DNA of 64,000 nucleotides from Saussurea involucrata. Its lineage: Eukaryota; Streptophyta; Magnoliopsida; Asterales; Asteraceae. The stretch lies in NCBI GenBank assembly GCA_033807775.1, contig CM066313.1, positions 90,219,484 to 90,283,483 on the forward strand, in the 5' to 3' direction. Positions 20,894 through 30,678 of the stretch are shown here, one piece after another. A model generated the notes under the pieces. That model saw nothing but the letters and a program-made list of their open reading frames with translations, had not been told where the DNA came from and searched no databases. How positions within the stretch are numbered: the stretch's first letter is position 1; the number at the start of each line of letters is the position of its first letter. The translations under genes were made by a program, and so were the position numbers.

Positions 20894-23698
20894 ATCTCCC
20901 CATTTGATTTGAAGTTCGATTTGGCGCCAGTTTTCGACATATCTTTTTCGAAGCGCGAAGTGTACCTCGAACCATCTGATTGCACGACGGTAGTCAATGC
21001 GATCTTCAACCATCTCCAAGGCCTTCCGAGCAGTTGTTTCATTCGGATTAGGAACATATGACAGCCTTGGATTTTCAGACTCGTGCTGGATGATTTTCCG
21101 AAGAGCATCTTGAACTTTGTAGAGCGTGCCGTCGCAGAATCTATCTACCTGACTGAATCGCAGAAATCCTTTCTCTTTCTGTTCATTAATGAAGACGATC
21201 CCAAATTCTGGTTCTAGAAGCATAGCGTTCTCGGGATACATATTCAACTCAGGAGCTTGCAGATTCGGCTTTATCAGATTTACCTTTTTCGCCCTGTTCT
21301 CGATTGCCATTTGGAAGTCCGTTAGATAAGACATCATAATTGTGCGGACCAGGAATCGACGAACAGCTTCGAGCGCCTTTGTGACAGGAAGCGGTCGGAT
21401 AGTTCTTGAACGTAGGTCTTTCAGAATCGCCAGGAAGTCGAACGGTCGGAGGTGTTGGAAGTCGGCTTCAGAGAATTTCCATTCATTCTCGTCTTCACGT
21501 CGGATAGTGAATAAAGGATAGACGATTTTCATGATGCGGCTGGACTGGATGTTGAGTACCTCTGTGATCTGATGTTTGGTTCTGACTTGGCTGATTGGAA
21601 GACACCGCTTCATTGCGCTGATGTACCTGCGTTGGTATTTGGGGCTGTAATTGTAAATACCAAGGCAGATGGTCGACTCGATCTGGCGTAGCTTGTGTAC
21701 AAACAACTTCTTCAGGGTTTCCTCCAGGTGAGGAATAAGTACGGTGATCTTCTCCCATTGGATTTGTTGCTGAGGTGGAGGAGGAAGATCAGAAGCTGTC
21801 TGTTGTTGAAGAGGGGATGTCGGAATGTCGGCAGAAGTAGTTTCAGGTCTTGTTGAAGTTTCAGCGGGTTGAGTATAGTGAACGGGAGAAGTACTATAAA
21901 AATTCTGCAGCAGGAACTGATCATAGTCAATATTGTCATCGTCATCAGTAGGGAAAACCAAGTTAACCTGGAGATTTGCGGCACTGGCGGCTTTTTCATA
22001 CCATGCATCTTCGGTCTTCGGGTTGGTTTCGCAGTCTGGATCTATCATATCCAATAAAGGTCTATCTGATGAGTCAAAGTCAACCAGTTTCTGTGTTGAA
22101 CCCTCGGGCTTTTCAACTGTCGGTTCTTCATCATCTGAGATGTCCATGTCTATTACCATCCCGGCTAAGGGCAACTCGGCTTCAGGTTCGGCGTCGGTTG
22201 TTGTTGCCGCAGTTGCTGGTTCCGGTTGAACCACAGTTGTCGTTGTCGTTTCGGTGAGGATAGGGTCGGTTTGTCTTAATCTTTTCTCCCCCTCACGGTG
22301 ATCAGGATCATCCTGGTCATAGTGTTTGCGCTTCAGACCGCCTGATTGACTCTTGCATGTTTCTTCTAGGGAACTGACTCTCTCGGACAGCGTTGTGAGC
22401 GCTTGGTTGTAGTCCTTGAGAGTCGAGTCAATGCTATCCAGACGAGATGTAATTGATGAAGAAGGAGTAGTGACCTGTGTTTTCAGAACGGATATTAGGT
22501 CTGCTTCAGTCGAGGCATCGGATTCAGATTGCTGGAGCAGTTGAGCTAATAGCATCGTCTTCAGGGTATCCACCGAATATACTGGTTGAACGATTGTCGG
22601 TGGTGGTGTAGGTGCGGTTTCAGTTTCGACGAGCGTTTCTTTGCCTTTGATCAAGCGCTTTATGTTGGCGAGCTCGGCGGCGACGTGCTGCTCCATTGCC
22701 TTGCGGACAGCCTTAAGGGTGCTGTCCAGGGAACCTTGTGACATAAAGTCTGGGTGAATAACTCCGGGACCACTTAGGTTACCCGTTGAGGCATCTGCCG
22801 CAGAGGCAGAGCCACCTACGTTCACAGTTGGCATAGTGGTAGCTGTGGTAGGATTTACGTCCGATCCGTGTGTTCCGCCAGACGGAGACACTACAGACGT
22901 TCCGATCGAGTCACGAAAAGTCTCGATTTGGTGTTGTTCCTCTGGTGTCCTAACCAAAGAATGTTCAATGTCAAAGAGCTCTAGACTCGATGGTACACGA
23001 AATGAAGTCGCGACCGGGGGCTGCTGGTCGCTTATTTCAACACCAGCACTCTCCAAGTGAGAGACCGGTGGAAGTTGTGCTATATCCCCGTGAGAAACTG
23101 AAACATCCGTCTTTTGAGAGACGGATGAGTGGATAAGAGGGTCGTACAATTGCTCCGCTGGGTCCACGAAGGCTTCTTCAATTCCCTGTCCCAACTCATG
23201 AGACAGGATAGCAGATGTGGCTACCCGGATATCGCTCGGTTCGGTTCGCTCGGGAGCCTCGTTATCTTTACGGCTCAATCTTTCCTGGTTCGTCTTCGAA
23301 CGCAGTTCTCTCCTTCTCACATGATCTAATTCAGCATCTACTACTCCCTCGGTCCTAATATCACCTATATCAGGCTGTTCAGTATGAGGAGGTGAGTCTA
23401 GTGGGATGCCGACGGTGAAGTCCGGGTTTGGACCGATATCGCGAGGTATTTGCTTCAGACGAATGGTGCGGTCGGTATCGGATTCCGTGGAGTCAGATTC
23501 CACGTTTTCAACATGTGGAGCGGGTGAAGGTGGATCAGAAATATATGGTGTGGAGTCATGTTGAAGCATCGGTCGTGAAGACGATGCTCCGGCTTCGCCT
23601 GTTGTTCGGGTGATAGGGATGATGGGTTGTTGGCTAGGGCCGGGACGCGGATCCAATGCACCTCCTGTTGCGGTTCCCCTCCCGATAATTCTCAACAC
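20888..23698 (-). CDS. env-like / extra downstream ORF, second part (936 codons)
   Basis: A large protein of unproven role, of a type I know from ORFs following RNase H in Asteraceae Sirevirus-like elements. Residues 1-340 are Pro/Ser/Thr-rich and probably disordered; about 395-450 look heptad-like; KRKHYDQDD-type basic and acidic patches follow; residues 640-936 are an ordered Arg/Leu-rich domain with the recognisable FCDGTLYKVQDALRKI motif. I see no transmembrane segment, so 'envelope' is only a positional nickname. The first codon of the frame as given is GTG and the frame stays open further upstream, so it is probably the continuation of the 334-codon ORF in another frame, separated by a frameshift. 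Its last codons overlap the polypurine tract, and the TAG stop lies in the first bases of the LTR. Confidence 0.7.
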   Translation of the reverse strand: MLRIIGRGTATGGALDPRPGPSQQPIIPITRTTGEAGASSSRPMLQHDSTPYISDPPSPAPHVENVESDSTESDTDRTIRLKQIPRDIGPNPDFTVGIPLDSPPHTEQPDIGDIRTEGVVDAELDHVRRRELRSKTNQERLSRKDNEAPERTEPSDIRVATSAILSHELGQGIEEAFVDPAEQLYDPLIHSSVSQKTDVSVSHGDIAQLPPVSHLESAGVEISDQQPPVATSFRVPSSLELFDIEHSLVRTPEEQHQIETFRDSIGTSVVSPSGGTHGSDVNPTTATTMPTVNVGGSASAADASTGNLSGPGVIHPDFMSQGSLDSTLKAVRKAMEQHVAAELANIKRLIKGKETLVETETAPTPPPTIVQPVYSVDTLKTMLLAQLLQQSESDASTEADLISVLKTQVTTPSSSITSRLDSIDSTLKDYNQALTTLSERVSSLEETCKSQSGGLKRKHYDQDDPDHREGEKRLRQTDPILTETTTTTVVQPEPATAATTTDAEPEAELPLAGMVIDMDISDDEEPTVEKPEGSTQKLVDFDSSDRPLLDMIDPDCETNPKTEDAWYEKAASAANLQVNLVFPTDDDDNIDYDQFLLQNFYSTSPVHYTQPAETSTRPETTSADIPTSPLQQQTASDLPPPPQQQIQWEKITVLIPHLEETLKKLFVHKLRQIESTICLGIYNYSPKYQRRYISAMKRCLPISQVRTKHQITEVLNIQSSRIMKIVYPLFTIRREDENEWKFSEADFQHLRPFDFLAILKDLRSRTIRPLPVTKALEAVRRFLVRTIMMSYLTDFQMAIENRAKKVNLIKPNLQAPELNMYPENAMLLEPEFGIVFINEQKEKGFLRFSQVDRFCDGTLYKVQDALRKIIQHESENPRLSYVPNPNETTARKALEMVEDRIDYRRAIRWFEVHFALRKRYVENWRQIELQIKWGDC
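20894..20906 (-). other. polypurine tract
   Basis: Minus strand AAATGGGGAGAT directly before the LTR start TGTTAG. It is also read as the last sense codons of the upstream ORF. Confidence 0.85.
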
Positions 23699-23739
23699 AC
23701 CCCGCCCGGGAGCCTCAGCTGCCCGGGCCCTTCCACCTC

Positions 23740-24744
23740 TTACTCTCGGACCCTCACGTCTCTCGGGTCTAGGTCCCTGGGCAGTCCCTCCGGTTCTGGC
23801 TGGACCACGGGATTCCCTAACGCTTCCCTATATGCTATAACACTCGGTACAGTGGGATCGACGTAATCCAGAAGGGCTTCAGGTATGGGCGTGGCTACGG
23901 CGTCGGATGGGTTTCTAATTACCATGTACTGTAAGTGATAAGGAGGATATACCGGATGAGTTAGTCGGCGCGGTATGGCAGGATTGGCGTCCATGTGTTG
24001 ACGCACAACAAGCGAAAGGAAACGCGGGTACGGAAGGAATTTCTTCTGTTTTGTACCTCCTATTTGGCGAATATCTTGGACTAACTCACGCCAGATGATC
24101 ATGGCAAAATCGACATGGCGGTTGTAACACACGGCATGGAAGAGTCGCAGAAAATCGCCAATGCATTGGTCGATGCCTTTCCATCTTGATGAAAGGCAAC
24201 GATTGAGAATTGTAAACAAAGTGTACCATAGCGGCGCTAGGTATTTGCGGTTGAACCCGGATGGACGGTGAAGGCCGAAATTGTACCCGAGTGCGCGGAC
24301 TTGGGCGTACAGTGTGTCGTTGTTGATCGTGGGGTCATAGCCTTGGTGGCCGCCGGCGTTGGCTTCCGGAAGTGAAAGTAGTCGGCGGAAGGAGTCCGGT
24401 GTGAGCGTGAACTGCTGGTTATCGATATGAGCAGTGATCGTTTGTGAGTTATCGGCCGTGCGAACTTGTGCAGAGAACCAAACTTGAAGCACATATAGCA
24501 GCGGGTCGTCGGCAGTGGCGGTGAGGGCCTCGCGGAGAGGGTGACACATAAGTATGTCCACAATCACTCGATGTTGTGGTTGTGGTCTGAAAAGTGCCGG
24601 GTCCAGGTGATGGTTGTTCGCCTCCAATTTAGTGCCATGGTCCGGGTCGACCAAGGCGTTATCAGCTGCCTCATCTATAAATTCCTCTTGAGGAATTTGT
24701 TGCTCTTCCGGGTGTTGTGGAGGATTTTGTTCCTGATCCGCCAT
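23740..24744 (-). CDS. env-like / extra downstream ORF, first part (334 codons)
   Basis: A 334-residue frame starting with ATG at 24744. Residues 60-270 show the pattern of the domain found downstream of pol in Asteraceae Sireviruses and in 'putative plant transposon protein' families: a HPLREALT segment, a short beta-rich part with FTLTPDSFRRLLSLPE, then LWYTLFTILNRCLSSRW and a Phe-Leu-Pro-Tyr-Pro-Arg-Phe motif. No catalytic residues are evident. It ends in an acidic/basic tail (RDLDPRDVRVRE) 42 bp before the next frame starts, so the two frames were probably once continuous. Biochemical role unknown. Confidence 0.7.
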   Translation of the reverse strand: MADQEQNPPQHPEEQQIPQEEFIDEAADNALVDPDHGTKLEANNHHLDPALFRPQPQHRVIVDILMCHPLREALTATADDPLLYVLQVWFSAQVRTADNSQTITAHIDNQQFTLTPDSFRRLLSLPEANAGGHQGYDPTINNDTLYAQVRALGYNFGLHRPSGFNRKYLAPLWYTLFTILNRCLSSRWKGIDQCIGDFLRLFHAVCYNRHVDFAMIIWRELVQDIRQIGGTKQKKFLPYPRFLSLVVRQHMDANPAIPRRLTHPVYPPYHLQYMVIRNPSDAVATPIPEALLDYVDPTVPSVIAYREALGNPVVQPEPEGLPRDLDPRDVRVRE

Positions 24745-26241
24745 TTAATATCTGTAAGAAGAAGCATAGTAAGTTACTGAAGCGGATGAACAAATGTCGG
24801 CGCATACCTTTGCATTAAATGGCTCAATCTAAGACAGATTGAGGACTGGTAGTGACGAAACTGGACACAAAGGTGACATACACAGGGGTTTCCGGACACA
24901 CGTATGGAATTGCAAAACTTTCTGGAAAACACAAGTATCCGGACAAAGGGTGTCCGGACAACACACGATTCCGGATGGGAAGAACGTTCCCGGATAAAAT
25001 GGATAAATCGGTTAAGATGGTTTCTGGGTGAAAGAGTTTCCGGATATACAGGATTCCGGTCAATAGGAGAGTCCGGACATACCAACTTCCCGGTAGTTGA
25101 ACTTACCGAAAACCCTAAGGTTTCCGGACAACTAGGGTTTCCGGGTGTTGTTCGTATCCGGATGAACTATCTAAGACTCGCATGTTTCCGGATAAACCAT
25201 CGTCCATATGAACGATTTCGGACACGACGAATGTGTCCGGACGAAACGCAGAATCGACAACCGATTTATATGGAGGCACAAACATGTGTTAAAACATAGC
25301 ATACCAGTCGATGGATGTAAAGAAGCATTTAACCGCAATGAACTCGACCTACAAACTACCGAATGAACTCGTAGTCTTAGTGACTGAAAAATGGGTTTCG
25401 GAGACCCGCACTCGACCAAATCTGTGGTCGATGGATGCATTCAAGTGTGTAAAAGAAGCACATATGTAATCGAGAGAGAGTATTGAGACGTTTACCTGAT
25501 TGTGGTCGACTAACGAAAGTGAAAGCGAGGAGAGCAATCGAGTCCGAGCGAGAGAGAAAGGTTGCGAGGGTTTGGGTTTTAGGGCGTGGTTTTACGGATA
25601 AAGGAAATGGAATGAATCCGGATGTTATTTATATGCAACCAAGATTCCGGGTGGGTCATCCGGAGTCCCATCCAACCCGGAAAAGGATCCTGTCCGGAAA
25701 CCTATCCGGATAGATAGGGTTTCCGGATGACTTTCCGGACACTTTGGTATTCAAAAAAAAAATTCCCTGTTCACGTAGAATTTTGCAAACATAGGACTGG
25801 TCTGAGTTAAACCGAACCTTTTCTCGCTCCCCCTCAATCTGATCATGGGGAAAGATTTGCTCCCCCTCGGATAGTGCAATGGAGAGTCCGACACACACAA
25901 TAAAAAACTTTTGATCAGTTAAAGAAAAACACTGTGTCGCTCCCCCTCAACTGATGATTATAAGTTGAAATTCACACTGGATTGCCCACACACACAAAAC
26001 TTTTTGTCATTTTAAGAAAAACCGTGTGTGACGCTCCCCCTCAAAGGTAGAGTAAACTTACCTGATACCGGTTCATGCTCCCCCTAAACACATGAGCAAC
26101 TCGTGAAAAACCCAGTTATAGACAAACCTCACGTCTTCGCAATATTGTTCCTTGTAGATCGTGAGCAGCTCCCTCCATCCGGTCATGTGCGTGGAGCATC
26201 CAGAGTGTTAGAACCACACATGACCGTCCTGCAAAACAAGA
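24745..26241 (-). other. noncoding gap where pol would be expected
   Basis: About 1.5 kb between the gag-type ORF and the env-like ORF. It holds five minus-strand GGGGGAGC tracts (about 25826-26085), TCCGGA-rich DNA (24880-25240 and 25610-25745) and only short random frames. No RT, integrase or protease motif seen in any frame. Confidence 0.7.
25826..26085 (-). other. cluster of five internal polypurine tracts
   Basis: On the minus strand TTGAGGGGGAGC or close variants recur near 26085, 26040, 25948, 25868 and 25838. The same motif recurs downstream of gag in the element at 10191. It is a Sirevirus signature, here placed upstream of a further 5 kb of element. Confidence 0.75.
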
Positions 26242-28539
26242 TTAGCGGACCTTTGGTACCCAGATTTGCCTGGGTCCAGGAGGGTTAGTGTTACGTTTGG
26301 CACCTCGTGGAGGAACTTGCTTTGATACAGACTTCCCCTTAGGTGTAGATTGTACACCGTTTGGAGTAACTGGTTTTGGCACATGTTGCCTCTTAGGTGT
26401 AGAATTTACACCTTTTGGAGGAACAGGTTTTGTAGCATGTTGCCTCTTGGGTGCCGGTCTAACCTCAGTAGGAGCAACCCGTTTAGGAATGGGTTTGGTC
26501 TCCCGCTGTGGTTTAACCTCTGTTTGAGAACTCCGTTGTTTATGGTATTTTCTCTTGTTATTACGGGGTTTGCGTTTGTGTGTATGATTATACATGCGAT
26601 ATGACCCAAACCAATCATTAATGTTAAGTTCATCAAAATCATTCCAACCACATCTAGAACAACATAAACAATCACGCGATAACTGAATCAATTGGTGAAC
26701 TGAATGAAGTTTAATTGGATAAGAAACTTCAAAACGATTCCAATGATTCCAAACACAATTGTCTTTGTTTATTCTAGAATTAAAAGCAGTATGGAAAGAC
26801 TTTAATGTTGTATCCTTGACAGGTTCCTTGTTCAGCCACTTTGGTTTTTCATGTTTTGCGCGACCATTCTTATCTGAAAAAACATGGACATAACGGTCAG
26901 TGACTTTCGAAGAAACAGGATTTTTGACAGCCAATCGCACGGTCTTTTGCCTCGGCTGTGATTGGTTTTGAGAAACAGGTTTAGATTCGGTAATCTTAAT
27001 CACAGTTGGGGCATTGGTGTTAGAACAAGTACCCTTTTCAAAGTTGACCGATCGATTGACTACTGGTGACAGAAAATCAGCGTGACTCGAAAGAGGTTTG
27101 TTGAAAGGGAACGACTCAAACTCTCCATCAGAATTGCCTTCAGAGTTCATATATTCTGAAAAATCGACTTTCGGAATTGCAGGACTTGGATCGGTCGAGG
27201 AAGGCGAGGAACACGCTGTGTTAGTGTGCTTTGGTGAATTCGGTGCGGAAGCGGTTGAAAAATCAGAGTTTAAATTCCTTTTAACACACTCATCTTGAGA
27301 AACTTTACTTTCTGGTGAAAAAATATTTCCTATGAAGGCTTTACACGAGGATGTGTCAGATGGGTTTGAGGAAAGATCAGGTGAAATCTGCGTTGGAGTT
27401 TGGAGTAGGTCAATCTGCTCTTGGAGTTGACCATTTCTTATGTGCTCTTTCATCGTTTCGCTTGTCATGGCAGACAGTTTCGATGAGAGCTTATTGATTT
27501 CACACTGAAGAGTTTCCTTTTCTTCATTTGACACACCTTCGGTTTTCTCCGATTTGAGTTTCTCAAGTTCCTGAACTAACGCTTTCTTCTCGTTTTGAAA
27601 AACAGATATTTCTTTCTCAAGCGACTCCTCCAACTCGACAATCTTTGCTTCCAAGATGAGAGGGGGAACATAGAGTTTAAACTCGTCCGTCTCAGTCTTG
27701 GTTGCTGTTGCTTGGACCTCATCCTTTTTGGAGGAATCCTTGGGCGTAGCAACCTTGCAGGGGTCGAAGTAGTCATTTGAGATATACTTTTTGATCTTTT
27801 GATAGGAATAATTTAAAGGTTCATAACAAAACGGAAGTTGTATTCCTCGTTTGTGTGCGCGTTTATATTCCTCGGTTTCCTCTTCCTTTTCAGGTTCAAG
27901 AGGACCAGTCCATTGAATGGCATATTCCGGATACTTTTTATCTAACCCAAAACAAGCAAAATCATACAAAGTAGGTGTTTGGTATCTACCCTTTTTTAAA
28001 TAGTGTGGGTTATCGTATCCAATTCCCCACTCTTTGTTAAAGTACGTGATCTCTTTGGGTTTATTCAGAAAGATGGTCTGATCAGTTTGACCCCTTTTGT
28101 GGAGTTTTGTTTCAAGATCGGTGATTTTATTAACAAACTCCTTGTGTTGAATTTGAAGAGCAGAACATTGATAAGCGGTTTCTGCTTTCTCATTCATACA
28201 CTGATCAAACTGTGACTGAAGTTCAGATATTTTGGCCCTTAAGTCTTTAGGTGCTATTGAAAGATTTTTGAATTTTTCTTTTAAAATAGCATTTTCAGAC
28301 TTGGTTTTCTCGGTTATTTGCATTTGAACATCCAACTTTTCGGATAGTGATCTAATCTCAAGTAGTTGTTCATTAATGGTGGCCTTGTAGGAATCTAACT
28401 GTTCAGCAAGAGATTGTGTTTGATCAAAGAAATATTGAGAAGTAGATTCACATACCTGACTTGACTTTTCTTCTGACTGAGGTGAATAAGACATCTTAAG
28501 TTGCACTGGAGTGATCGTCAGACGAGGTGATTGATTCAA
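26242..28539 (-). CDS. gag: Gag-related protein, coiled-coil and C-terminal region (765 codons)
   Basis: A Sirevirus gag-like protein lacking the usual N-terminal capsid domain and the CCHC knuckle. Residues 15-160 and about 290-380 are long heptad-like segments rich in Glu/Lys/Leu (probable coiled coils); a Tyr/Pro-rich stretch lies between. A Ser-rich region (390-530) follows, then an atypical Cys/His segment with CCSRCGW near residue 640, and a Lys/Pro-rich tail made of six or seven copies of a PKRQH...KPVPP..GV unit. The end, GPRQIWVPK, is the standard gag-protease junction of these Copia elements, after which pol is absent. The ATG at 28539 leaves an 840-nt leader, possibly containing a lost gag N-terminus. 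Function beyond particle association is unknown. Confidence 0.7.
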   Translation of the reverse strand: MNQSPRLTITPVQLKMSYSPQSEEKSSQVCESTSQYFFDQTQSLAEQLDSYKATINEQLLEIRSLSEKLDVQMQITEKTKSENAILKEKFKNLSIAPKDLRAKISELQSQFDQCMNEKAETAYQCSALQIQHKEFVNKITDLETKLHKRGQTDQTIFLNKPKEITYFNKEWGIGYDNPHYLKKGRYQTPTLYDFACFGLDKKYPEYAIQWTGPLEPEKEEETEEYKRAHKRGIQLPFCYEPLNYSYQKIKKYISNDYFDPCKVATPKDSSKKDEVQATATKTETDEFKLYVPPLILEAKIVELEESLEKEISVFQNEKKALVQELEKLKSEKTEGVSNEEKETLQCEINKLSSKLSAMTSETMKEHIRNGQLQEQIDLLQTPTQISPDLSSNPSDTSSCKAFIGNIFSPESKVSQDECVKRNLNSDFSTASAPNSPKHTNTACSSPSSTDPSPAIPKVDFSEYMNSEGNSDGEFESFPFNKPLSSHADFLSPVVNRSVNFEKGTCSNTNAPTVIKITESKPVSQNQSQPRQKTVRLAVKNPVSSKVTDRYVHVFSDKNGRAKHEKPKWLNKEPVKDTTLKSFHTAFNSRINKDNCVWNHWNRFEVSYPIKLHSVHQLIQLSRDCLCCSRCGWNDFDELNINDWFGSYRMYNHTHKRKPRNNKRKYHKQRSSQTEVKPQRETKPIPKRVAPTEVRPAPKRQHATKPVPPKGVNSTPKRQHVPKPVTPNGVQSTPKGKSVSKQVPPRGAKRNTNPPGPRQIWVPKVR

Positions 28540-29364
28540 AGTGGAACAGTATCAAGGATACTTAAATGTCCCCCTCCTGCGACTTAGCACGGGGGTCCCG
28601 CTATAAGGAATCCGGAAAAACAAGGTTTCCGGATACAGTGGGTTTCTGGATGAATTTAGTTTCCGAATGAAAAATAAACACAGTACTTACCGGGGGATGT
28701 GGGTTTTCGGATGCGATTCTTACCGGGTGACAAGAGATTCCGGATAAAATGCTTACCGGATAAACTTGGTTACCGGATAAAACTCTTTCCGGATGCAAGA
28801 TTGTCCGGGAAGATTGGTTACCGGAAACTTTGGGTTTCTGGAACTAATGTACCCGAAAAGATTTGAGTTTAAGTGACTTACCCGGAAAGATTTGACGTAC
28901 CCGGATAGATTTGACACAAACGTACGGAAACTAGGGAGTTGTCCGGAAAGGGCGGCTGTTTACCCGGGAACTGCGGCTGACTTTTCCAACTCGATTGAAA
29001 CTCGATTAGGGTTGCTCAAAAATGTTCCTGAAAGATTAGGAACACTACCAAACACAAAAATAACACTAACCCAATCGATTTTGAAGCAAAAACAATACGT
29101 TTTGATGGTAAAAATTTGATTTTATTGAAGAACACAACCAAAACTTTTGACTTTGATTTGCTTAATAAACCACTCAAACGATCGAATTAGGATGTGAAAT
29201 TTTGCAGAAACACTAATGACAATGATGCTAACAAAACCCAATAAACGAAATCGATCAATTTTGCTTGAATCAAAATATGAATGTGCAATCAAGAACACAG
29301 ACGTGAAAAAGTCAAACTTACCAGAAATCAATGAAAATAACTTTGAATCAATTCTGTCCGTCTT
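28540..29364 (-). other. 5' leader of the pol-less element
   Basis: Noncoding; 28600-28960 is dense in TCCGGA, CCGGAT and ACCGGA words. 28985-29360 is AT-rich. Confidence 0.6.
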
Positions 29365-29375
29365 CTCTGATACCA
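29365..29375 (-). other. primer-binding site (tRNA-iMet)
   Basis: Minus strand TGGTATCAGAG, two bases after the 5' LTR. Confidence 0.92.
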
Positions 29376-29377
29376 AT

Positions 29378-29659
29378 TGTGAGTCTCAGATCCGTGCAAC
29401 GATTAGTGAAATCAACAAATAAACAATAAGGTATACGATTTCAACTGGTCATCTCTATTAAGCTTTCAATTTGAGAGAGAATTACAATAAAAGAGTAGGA
29501 AAGCAAATGAGACAACTAGCCTATTTTTCTAAGGCTAAGTTGCTTTATATATGGCGGGCCCATGGTTAACAAGCCCACTGCCCGTTCACTAATTAAACTC
29601 AAAATAAAGAATTACAATTTAAACTCTGAACTTTAAATCAACATAAACTGACCCTAACA
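29378..29659 (-). repeat. 5' LTR (minus-strand element)
   Basis: 282 bp, about 98% identical to 20611-20893, with TG...CA ends. Confidence 0.93.
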
Positions 29660-30228
29660 ATTACCTATGTTTCCATCTTCCTACCAATGTGGAATATCCT
29701 AAATAGAACTATTGTTATAACTTCACCAAGGCTAACATTTAAAAAAATCAAAATTATGAGAAATTAGAAAAATGGCAATGAAAGCCTCACATTGTGCCAT
29801 GTCATCATCTTAACATTTTCCTTTATAAATATATATTGATTGATTGTTAGTATACCAAACAAAAACAAAAACAATAAGATTTATGTTAAAACCATTAAAC
29901 TTTGGGTGAAATAATTTAAAAAAAAACCAAAAAAAATAATATAAATTTAACTTAATCATCCATGAGTTTTGCTATATTTAGCCAAACACCCTTTCACATT
30001 TTTCAACAACATCAAGCAATCCTTTATATATACATCTTCATTACCTATGTTTCCATCTTCCTACCAATATGGGACATCCTAAATAGAACTATTGTTATAA
30101 CTTCACCAAGGCTAACATTTAAAAAAATCAAAATTATGAGAAATTAGAAAAATGACAATGAAAGTTTCACATTGTACCATGTCATCATATTAACATTTTC
30201 CTTTATAGATATATATTGATTACAAGGA
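29660..30228 (-). mobile_element. Helitron-like body, tandem duplication units
   Basis: Two tandem units of about 380 bp. Unit 1 is 20411-20610 plus 29665-29848 (split by the retroelement) and unit 2 is about 29849-30228. Both contain GTTAGTATACCAAACAAAAAC and CCTATGTTTCCATCTTCC, with few differences. Confidence 0.75.
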
Positions 30229-30670
30229 CGAAAGTTAGGACAATTCACTCTGACACGTCTTCTTCAGGTTTTCTTTTTTTACCATCATGGCAAAATAGCA
30301 AATAGTATCACTAGTTTGCAAGCATTGGGTGTTAATTAGAAAATAATCCGTAATACGGGAATGATTTTGCAATTTGACCTTAATGACGGGTCCAAGTGCA
30401 AACCTTTTTTGTGAAATGGTTAACAAAAAATGACGTTTTTGTTCTTGTTCATGTGATTTGTTATAGTTACAAATTTAGTACATATGGTTTTAAAATTGCA
30501 TTTTTTGTATTGTAGTTTTTAATTCATTGTAATTTTCTTCCTTGAGTTTAACTTTTATCTTTAAGCATGAGGGACAAAATAGCAAAGCAAATAATTGTAA
30601 ATTATAAGGACGAAAATAACAATAAATTGGAAACCATAGAGATAAAAATCGTAACTTTAAAAGTTGCAGA
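30229..30670. other. spacer, no gene
   Basis: AT-rich; includes decayed TIR-like wording (GGGACAAAATAGC, GGACGAAAATAAC). No gene recognised. Confidence 0.4.
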
Positions 30671-30678
30671 GACAAAAC

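Larger units (their letters stand above)
20611..29659 (-). mobile_element. pol-less Sirevirus-like LTR retrotransposon with gag-tail and env-like ORFs
   Basis: A 9,049-bp element on the minus strand: 5' LTR 29378-29659, tRNA-iMet primer site, long UTR, a 765-codon gag-related ORF, a GGGGGAG-tract region, two ORFs of the type found downstream of pol in some plant Sireviruses, polypurine tract, 3' LTR 20611-20893, and ATTAC duplications. I find no protease, integrase, RT or RNase H motif anywhere. The LTRs differ at about six positions plus one indel in 282 bp (about 2%), so it is older than the element at 10191. It must have moved, if at all, with enzymes from relatives. Confidence 0.88.

Noticed and set aside
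20888..24744. True viral envelope gene
   Set aside because: No transmembrane segment, signal peptide or glycoprotein-like cysteine pattern; 'env-like' is only the customary positional label.
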